Of a stretch of DNA of 64,000 nucleotides, positions 58,062-64,000 are shown one piece after another (position 1 is the stretch's first letter; each line of letters begins with the position of its first letter). The translations under genes and the position numbers were made by a program. This DNA comes from Miscanthus floridulus (taxonomy: Eukaryota > Streptophyta > Magnoliopsida > Poales > Poaceae), in NCBI RefSeq assembly GCF_019320115.1, contig NC_089584.1:59330852-59394851 (forward strand), given 5' to 3'. The notes below the pieces were generated by a model, which was given only the letters and a program-made list of their open reading frames with translations, did not search any database and was not told the DNA's origin.

Positions 58062-58077
58062 CCATAAGGGGGAGGGC
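58062..58077 (+). other. Polypurine tract of gypsy-type element
   Basis: A TAAGGGGGAGGGC stretch directly precedes the LTR start (TATAACACC, with the canonical TG changed to TA). Confidence 0.7.
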
Positions 58078-58272
58078 TATAACACCCTAGGTGTTTGTCA
58101 CCAGTTAAGCAATGGGTTTGAGCTCAAACATGACATGTTAAGTGGTGATGAAGGTGTCAAGATCAAATCTACAAGAGTGAGCTCCAACTTAAACTTGGAC
58201 AACACACCCTTACTTACATGTGGACCCTTGTTAAGATTATGCAAGAGTAATGTTAAACATGCTTATTTCATG
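58078..58272 (+). repeat. 3' LTR fragment of gypsy-type element, split by insertion
   Basis: 195 bp align with the start of the 5' LTR (47,343-47,537) with eight differences. The LTR breaks at TTTCATG, where the next SIRE-like element begins; its remainder should follow that element outside the window. Confidence 0.9.
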
Positions 58273-59830
58273 TGAAAGCACCTAGGCCCCTAGTTGGGTT
58301 TTAGTGATTAATGATGACACAAGATTACTATGACTAACATGTGTTTTGCAGAGGAAATTTGAGTTAGGTCATGGTAATGGAAATTGATTGGGCAATCATG
58401 TTTGTCATGCCCTTGTCGATGGAAATCATTTTAGTTTTCAAAGGATGGACGACAAGGTAAAGGACGGACTAGTTCTAAGTGTCATTTGGTGTTGGAGAGA
58501 CACTTAGAGTAGTTTAGGACTTAGCTTTTCTTTTGGCCATACTATTAAGGGGGGTATGGACTAGTAGCTTGACCTAGTGGGTTAGGTGTGGTGCACACTT
58601 GTCAAACCTAGTGCTAGGTAGCTCAGGAATAGCCCTAAGATTAATTGGAGTCAACTTCATTCACATAGGATTTCAAGTTGGAAGTGAATGGAGGGTCAAA
58701 TGACTGATCGGACGCTAGTCTAGTTGTGACCGGATGCTGGAGGGTGAGTCCGGTCAGTTCATTTGATCAACTATAGTCGTCTGGTACTGACCGGACGCTA
58801 GAGGGTGAGTCTGGTTAGTTCATTTGATCAACTACAGTCGCCTGGTATTGACTGGATGTTGAGTGGAGGAGCACCGGACGCTGGGGTGCCTATGTTCGGT
58901 CCACTCTAGAGATGTTCTAGAGAGGCTTTTTCTTGACTGGGCCCGTCCGGTGGGTGCTGACCGGACACTGGTCAGAGTCCGGTCAGAGTTTAATGGCTCT
59001 CTCTAACACAGTAGGGGGTACAATTGACCGAAGCATCCGATCACCCTGACCAGAGCGTTCGGTCAGCCTGTAGAGTGATGACTCAGCATCCAAATGTTAT
59101 GTTTTGAATGAGGGGGTATAAATACTTACTCCACTCATCCATGGGAGGTCTCTTGCCCATTTGTTCAGCTGAGAAACACCTTTGGAGTGCAAGGGAGAGA
59201 AAGAGCCTAGTGGGGTGATTGAGATTTGATAATCCAAGATTAAGGACCTCATTAGTGCATAGGGAGTAGCAAGTGTGCATCCACCTTACTCATTAGGCTT
59301 GTCTTGGTCAAGTGAGAGTTTGTGCTTGTTACTCTTGGTGATCGCCATCACCTAGATGGCTCGGTGGAGATTGGGAGCTTGGTGATCATTCAACGGAGCT
59401 TGTGGATGACCCAAGTCAAGTTGTGAGCGGTTGTGGGCGATTCACCATGACGGAGTGTTAAAGAATCAGCCCGTAGAGAGCATTTGATCCTTGCGTGGAT
59501 CAAGGGGGAGCTACACCCTTGCGCTGGTGCTCCAACGAGTACTAGTGGGGAGTGGCGACTCTTTGATACCTCGAGAAAGCATTGTCGTGTTCCTTTCCCT
59601 CTCTTTACATTGAGCATTTACATTTGAGCAATTCATTTCATGTCTTTACATTCCTAGAATTGCCATGCTAGAGTAGTATTGGAACCTAGGGTGCAAAACT
59701 TTTGTGCGGGAGAACAATAGAAACACATTCTAGGCACAAGGGGTGAAATGGGCTAAGTGTAGGGCTTAATTATTGCAAAAAATTAGAATTAGCCCAATTC
59801 ACCCCCCTCTTCGGCATCTTGATCCTTTCA
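58273..59830 (+). repeat. 5' LTR of second SIRE-like element
   Basis: This 1,558-bp LTR starts TGAAAGCACCTAGG and ends ATCCTTTCA. It carries a more degenerate ACCGGACGCT/GTCCGGTC array (58,700-59,070) and a TATAAATA box at 59,117-59,124. Confidence 0.93.
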
Positions 59831-59832
59831 AT

Positions 59833-59844
59833 TGGTATCAGAGC
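59833..59844 (+). other. Primer binding site of second SIRE-like element
   Basis: TGGTATCAGAGC follows the LTR by two bases, a perfect initiator tRNA-Met site. Confidence 0.92.
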
Positions 59845-59883
59845 CTCATGCTCCCTAAATTAGGCTTAACTGCCTAGAGCAAG

Positions 59884-62304
59884 ATGTCCCACGGGGCTGG
59901 ACCCCCTCCTATCTTTGAGAGAGATGATTTTCCTTATTGGAAAATTCGTATGGAGGTATACCTAGAGGCTTTAGATGTTGGAGTCCTTAGAGCCGCCTCA
60001 CAAGACTTCCCAAAACCTAAGGATCCCGCCAACCTTCAAGGAGATGAGGTTAACTACGAGAAGTGGAATGCAAAGGCTAGAAACACCCTCTTTAGAGGCC
60101 TTTGCAAGGATGTTTTTAACCATGTGTGGAACCACAAAGATGCCCATGCACTATGGTCGGACATTTGTGCGCTCCATGAGGGAACCAAGAGTGAGCGTGA
60201 GGAACGCTACCAACTTGTGATGAAAAAGCTTAATTCATTTGAGATGCTTCCTAGAGAAAGTGCCAATGAGATGTATTCACGCTTGAATGTTCTTGTAGAG
60301 GAAGTCAATGGGCTTGGACTCACACAAATGCATCCCTCCGATGTTGTGAGAAAGATCTTGAGTGTCCTCCCCATTAACAAATTTGGGCATATTGTGACGG
60401 TGCTTCATCAAGGTGATCTTTCCACCACTACACCAACTCAAATATTGGGGAAGATCAATGCACTTGAGATGTACATGCACATCACTCCATAAGATGGCTC
60501 TTCTTCCACCAAGAAGAAAGATTTGGCATTCAAGGCTAGTCAAGAGAAAAGGGGCAAAACAAGAGTTGATCATGATAGCTCAAGTGATGATGAGATTGAT
60601 GATGCAAGTCTTGCTCTCATGGTGAGAAGAACCGCCAAGATGTTCAAGAAGCTAAACAAGAATGGTGTCAAGTTTGATGGCAAGAAGAAGAAATTCTTCA
60701 CTAGTAATAGAAGGAAGCCCATCTCCGAAATGGATTGCTATAATTGTGGAGAACTTGGTCATCTAGCTCATCAATTCCCCAAACCCAAGAAAGACAAGTA
60801 CAAGAAGAAGTACAAGGGCAAGAAAGATGACTCAAGTGATGAAGATGATGATGAGAAGAAGAACAAGCCATACAAGAAAAAGGATGGCAAGAAGAAGGAA
60901 TATCACAAGAAGAAGAAGAATGTCAAGGCATACATTGTTGGTGATTGGCTCACGGATATTGAATCATCAAGTGGCTCATCCGATGATGAAAGTGAGAATG
61001 AGAATGAGGAGGTGGCCGCTCTTGTGATTGATTCTTCACTATCTTCACCGACACCGTCGTCGTCATCCTCTACATGCCTATGCCTTATGGCCAAGGGTGA
61101 ATGAAAGGGTCAAAATGGTGGTGATAGTAATGGTGATGATAATGCTAGCAATGATGAAAGTGGTAGTGATAGTGATGAAGAATTTGAATCACCTTCTTAT
61201 GATGATCTTGTCAAGTTGCTAAACCAATACACTAAAATCATTAGAAAGACGAGAGCTAAAAATGAAAAGCTAGAATTTGAGAAGGACCCACTCTTAGCAA
61301 AGTATGACATAGCTGAAAAAGCTAGTGTTGAGCTTAGAGAAGAAAATAAAATTGTGTCATCCAAACTCAAGGAGCTCAAATCCTCTAAAAAGGAGCTTAG
61401 AGAAAAACATGATAAACTTGAGGGGATACATAATGAGCTCACCACTAGTTACAATTTGCTAAAAGAAAAGTACACCAATCTCAAGATTAATCATAACAAT
61501 CTTGTTCTTTCTCATGAGTTATTATTCAATGAGCCACATGATGCTACTAACAATATTGTTAAGATTGATATAGCTACATCATGTGATGACTTGATTGTTG
61601 AGAGCATTGAGCAAGGTTCTAGTAGCAAAGGCAAGAAAGTGGTTGAGTCCAACAACTATGATGAGTATGTTAATCTCAAGAATGAGAATGAAAAGCTCAA
61701 GAAAGATCTTGAAAAGCTATTAACCACCAACACAATTGTGATAGAGAATCTTGACAAAGATTATGATATGGCTCTTGAGAATGAGATGCTTAAAGAAGAA
61801 AACAAGAGACTCAAGGTGGAGAAAAATCATGATGAACTTAGAGAAGAAAACATGAAGCTCAAGTTGGAGAAAGAGCATCTTAAGACCGGTTTAAGCAAGT
61901 TTACAAGAGGCCAATATGTCCAAAGTGAGCTACTCATGAACATCGTGATGAAGATGGATAGAAGTGGTATTGAGTATTTGGCAAATCAAGAGAAGAAAGC
62001 TCAAGCTCAACATCAACAACAATACAAGTCAAAGCCTAAGCCAAAGAGATGCTTTGAGTGTGTACAAGAAGGTCACTTTGCTCATGAGTATCAAACCCCA
62101 CCACCACAACCCTTGCCCAAGCATGCTAGACCCTTTTCCTTCAATGCTCACTACATGCTTAGAAAGGATTCTAGTGGAAAGATGAAAGTCATGTTCTTAG
62201 GTCCTCCCAACAAGAATTGGCCTAAGCAAATTTGGGTTGCAAAGTCACTAGTTCAGAAAGTCAAGGGCCCCCATCAAGTTTGGGTCCCTAAACAACAAGC
62301 TTGA
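59884..62304 (+). pseudogene. gag of second SIRE-like element, two in-frame stops
   Basis: One frame runs from ATG 59,884 to TGA 62,302-62,304, interrupted by TAA 60,490-60,492 (CAA in the sister element) and TGA 61,102-61,104. Layout is as in the sister: gag core, knuckle 1, Lys/Asp linker, coiled coil, knuckle 2. Both knuckles are damaged: the last Cys is Phe in knuckle 1 (about 60,774) and Tyr in knuckle 2, where a Gly is also Val. No frameshift is seen, unlike the sister gag. Confidence 0.9.
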
Positions 62305-62318
62305 TCTCTTGTGTGTAG

Positions 62319-64000
62319 GTGAACTATAAGACCGGTGGAAGTCATTGGGTTATTAATAGTGGTTGCACTCAACATATGACCGGTGATCCTCATATGTTCA
62401 CCTCACTAGATGAAGAAGTAGATGATCAAGAAAGGATTACATTTGGTAATAATTCAAAGGGCAAAGTTCAAGGATTGTGAAAAGTTGCAATATCAAATGA
62501 TCATTCAATATCAAATGTGCTATATGTTGCTTCATTGAGTTTCAACTTGCTATCCGTTGGTCAATTGTGTGATCTTGGCTTTCAATGTTTGTTTACCGAG
62601 AAGGAAGTGGTTGTGTCAAAGAAAGATGATGATCAAGTTATATTCAAGGGTTTTGGATACAACAACCTATATCTGGTGGATTTTACCTCCGAAGATGCCA
62701 ACTTGAAGACATACTTATTCACCAAAACATCACTTGGGTGGCTATGGCATAGAAGACTTGCACATGTTGGGATGAGCTCACTCAAGAAGCTAATGAAAAA
62801 TGAATTGGTGAGAGGTTTGAAGGATGTGAAATTTGAAAAAGACAAGCCTTGTAGTGCATGTTAAGCCAGCAAGCAAGTTGCAAACACTCATCCAACAAAA
62901 GCTTACATGTCAACAACAAGAGTTCTAGAGCTTCTTCACATGGATCTATTTGGACCAACAACTTACAAGAGTTTGGGAGAAAATCTCTATTGTCTTGTGA
63001 TAGTTGATGACTACTCTAGATATACTTGGGTGTTCTTCCTTTATGACAAGACTAAAGTGGCCACATGCTTCAAGAAGTTTGCCAAGAAAGCACAAAATGA
63101 ATTTGAAGTGAAGCTCAAGAAGATAAGAAGTGACTATGGAAAAGAATTTGACAACACAAACATTGAAGCATATTGTGATGAAGTAGGGATCAAGCATGAG
63201 GTCTCCGCAACATACACTCCTCAACAAAATGGTGTAGTAGAGAGAAAGAACCGAACACTTATCACACTTGCAAGAACAATGCTTGATGAGTACAATACAC
63301 CCAAAGCTCTATGGGCAAAAGCTATCAACACCGCATGTTATACATCCAATCGCCTATTTCTTCAAAAGTTTCGTAGCAAGACCCCTTATGAGTCGCTCAA
63401 TGGGAAGAAGCCAGATGTATCATTCTTCCGGGTGTTTGGTTGCAAATGCTACATCTACAAGAAGCGACAACACCTAGGGAAGTTCCAAAGATGTTGTGAT
63501 ATTGGTTTTCTTGTTGGTTACTCATCAAAGTCCAAAGCATATCAAATATTGAATCATGCCACCCGCTTGGTTGAAGAAACATATGATGTGGAATTTGATG
63601 AATCTAATGGCTCCCAAGGAGCACATGAGAATCTTGAGGATGTAGGTGATGAACCATTGAGGGAGGCCATGAAGAACATTCTGGTTGGAGACATCAAGCC
63701 CAAAGATGATGTACAAGTGATTGATCCACCTTCTTCATCAAATATGCCACAAGATCATGATAAAGATGGGAGAGTAGAAAATGAAGATACTCATGTCTCT
63801 CATGATCAAATGGTGGCACAATCTCAAGATGTTGATGCTCCACAACCTCCCCCTCAAGTGGTTGATAGAAGAAATTCACCTCTACTACAAGCACATCCAC
63901 AAGATCTCATCATAGGGAGTCCTTCAAAGGGTGTAATGACTCGCTCTCAAAAACTTACTTCATTTATTGAACATCACTCGTTTGTCTCTTGCATTGAGCC
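62319..64000 (+). pseudogene. pol of second SIRE-like element (protease and integrase part, truncated by window)
   Basis: It follows gag by 14 nt in a different frame. The protease motif reads NSG for DSG (Asp to Asn at 62,355), which would abolish catalysis. Stops are at TGA 62,478-62,480 and TAA 62,862-62,864. The integrase zinc finger and core are readable (DLFGPT; SDYGKEF with Tyr for the usual Asn; [11 protein letters not shown]). After integrase the frame stays open to the window edge, before RT. Confidence 0.88.

Larger units (their letters stand above)
47343..58272 (+). mobile_element. Gypsy-type LARD-like element with very long LTR and non-coding interior
   Basis: The TGTAACACCCC start, the long LTR and a degenerate AAATCTCGGGTGAGATTCCC block plus purine tract before the 3' LTR are features of Tekay/Del-type chromovirus elements in grasses (from memory). 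The 5' LTR is 47,343-53,324, the PBS 53,329-53,340 and the internal domain 53,341-58,077. The 3' LTR begins at 58,078 and is split by another element at 58,273. The interior has no gag or pol frame, so mobility would depend on a related element. The left target copy would be CATAG (47,338-47,342); its partner lies outside the window. Confidence 0.75.
58273..64000 (+). mobile_element. Second SIRE/Maximus-like element (partial, decayed), nested in gypsy LTR
   Basis: The 5' LTR (58,273-59,830), PBS, gag and the first part of pol are in the window; the element runs off the right end. Its LTR and proteins are clearly homologous to the element at 32,312-45,610 but diverged. Probable left target copy is TCATG (58,268-58,272). 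Stops, a protease active-site change and lost zinc-knuckle cysteines show it is inactive. Confidence 0.93.

Overview
The window is nuclear DNA of a grass. The evidence is GT-AG introns of plant size, plant LTR retrotransposons with tRNA-Met primer sites, tRNA-derived SINEs, and Stowaway/hAT MITEs of grass type. The repeat families look most like those of panicoid grasses (sorghum, sugarcane, Miscanthus); the species is inference. No bacterial, CRISPR or organellar features were seen.

One host gene stands out. It encodes an orthologue of the U1 snRNP-associated splicing factor PRP40 (two WW domains, five to six FF domains, KE/RS-like tail). It runs on the + strand from a 5'UTR exon near 6.43-6.61 kb to a stop at 28,367. 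I could join 28 coding exons in phase into 993 codons with no lesion. The gene is stretched to about 22 kb by insertions in its introns: a complete young Ty1/copia element (9,222-15,126, TSD CTTTT), a truncated antisense relative (20,035-21,175), two SINEs with about 18-20 bp target duplications, Stowaway MITEs, another MITE and a GC-rich block.

Left of the gene (1-6.4 kb) is repeat debris: Helitron-like ends, a gypsy 3' LTR with a piece of internal domain, a second LTR-like segment, and a 544-bp hAT-type element with an 8-bp TSD and a MITE nested inside. Between 28.4 and 32.3 kb lie the 3' flank, a SINE, a MITE, a tandem duplication and unassigned sequence.

From 32.3 kb to the end the window is a nest of retrotransposons. 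A 13.3-kb SIRE/Maximus-like copia element (32,312-45,610, TSD ACAAG) keeps an intact 1,075-codon pol, has a broken gag, and carries a long third ORF region. That region holds 18 in-frame TAG codons and no TAA or TGA. Next comes a diverged LTR of the same superfamily, cut by a 157-bp hAT MITE. It is interrupted by a gypsy-type element (47,343 onward) with an approximately 6-kb 5' LTR and a non-coding interior (LARD-like). The 3' LTR of that element is in turn interrupted by a second, decayed SIRE-like element (58,273 to the window end). Relative age follows from nesting and LTR divergence: the intronic copia (4 differences in 345 bp) is youngest, the gypsy-type element (8 in 195 bp) is older.
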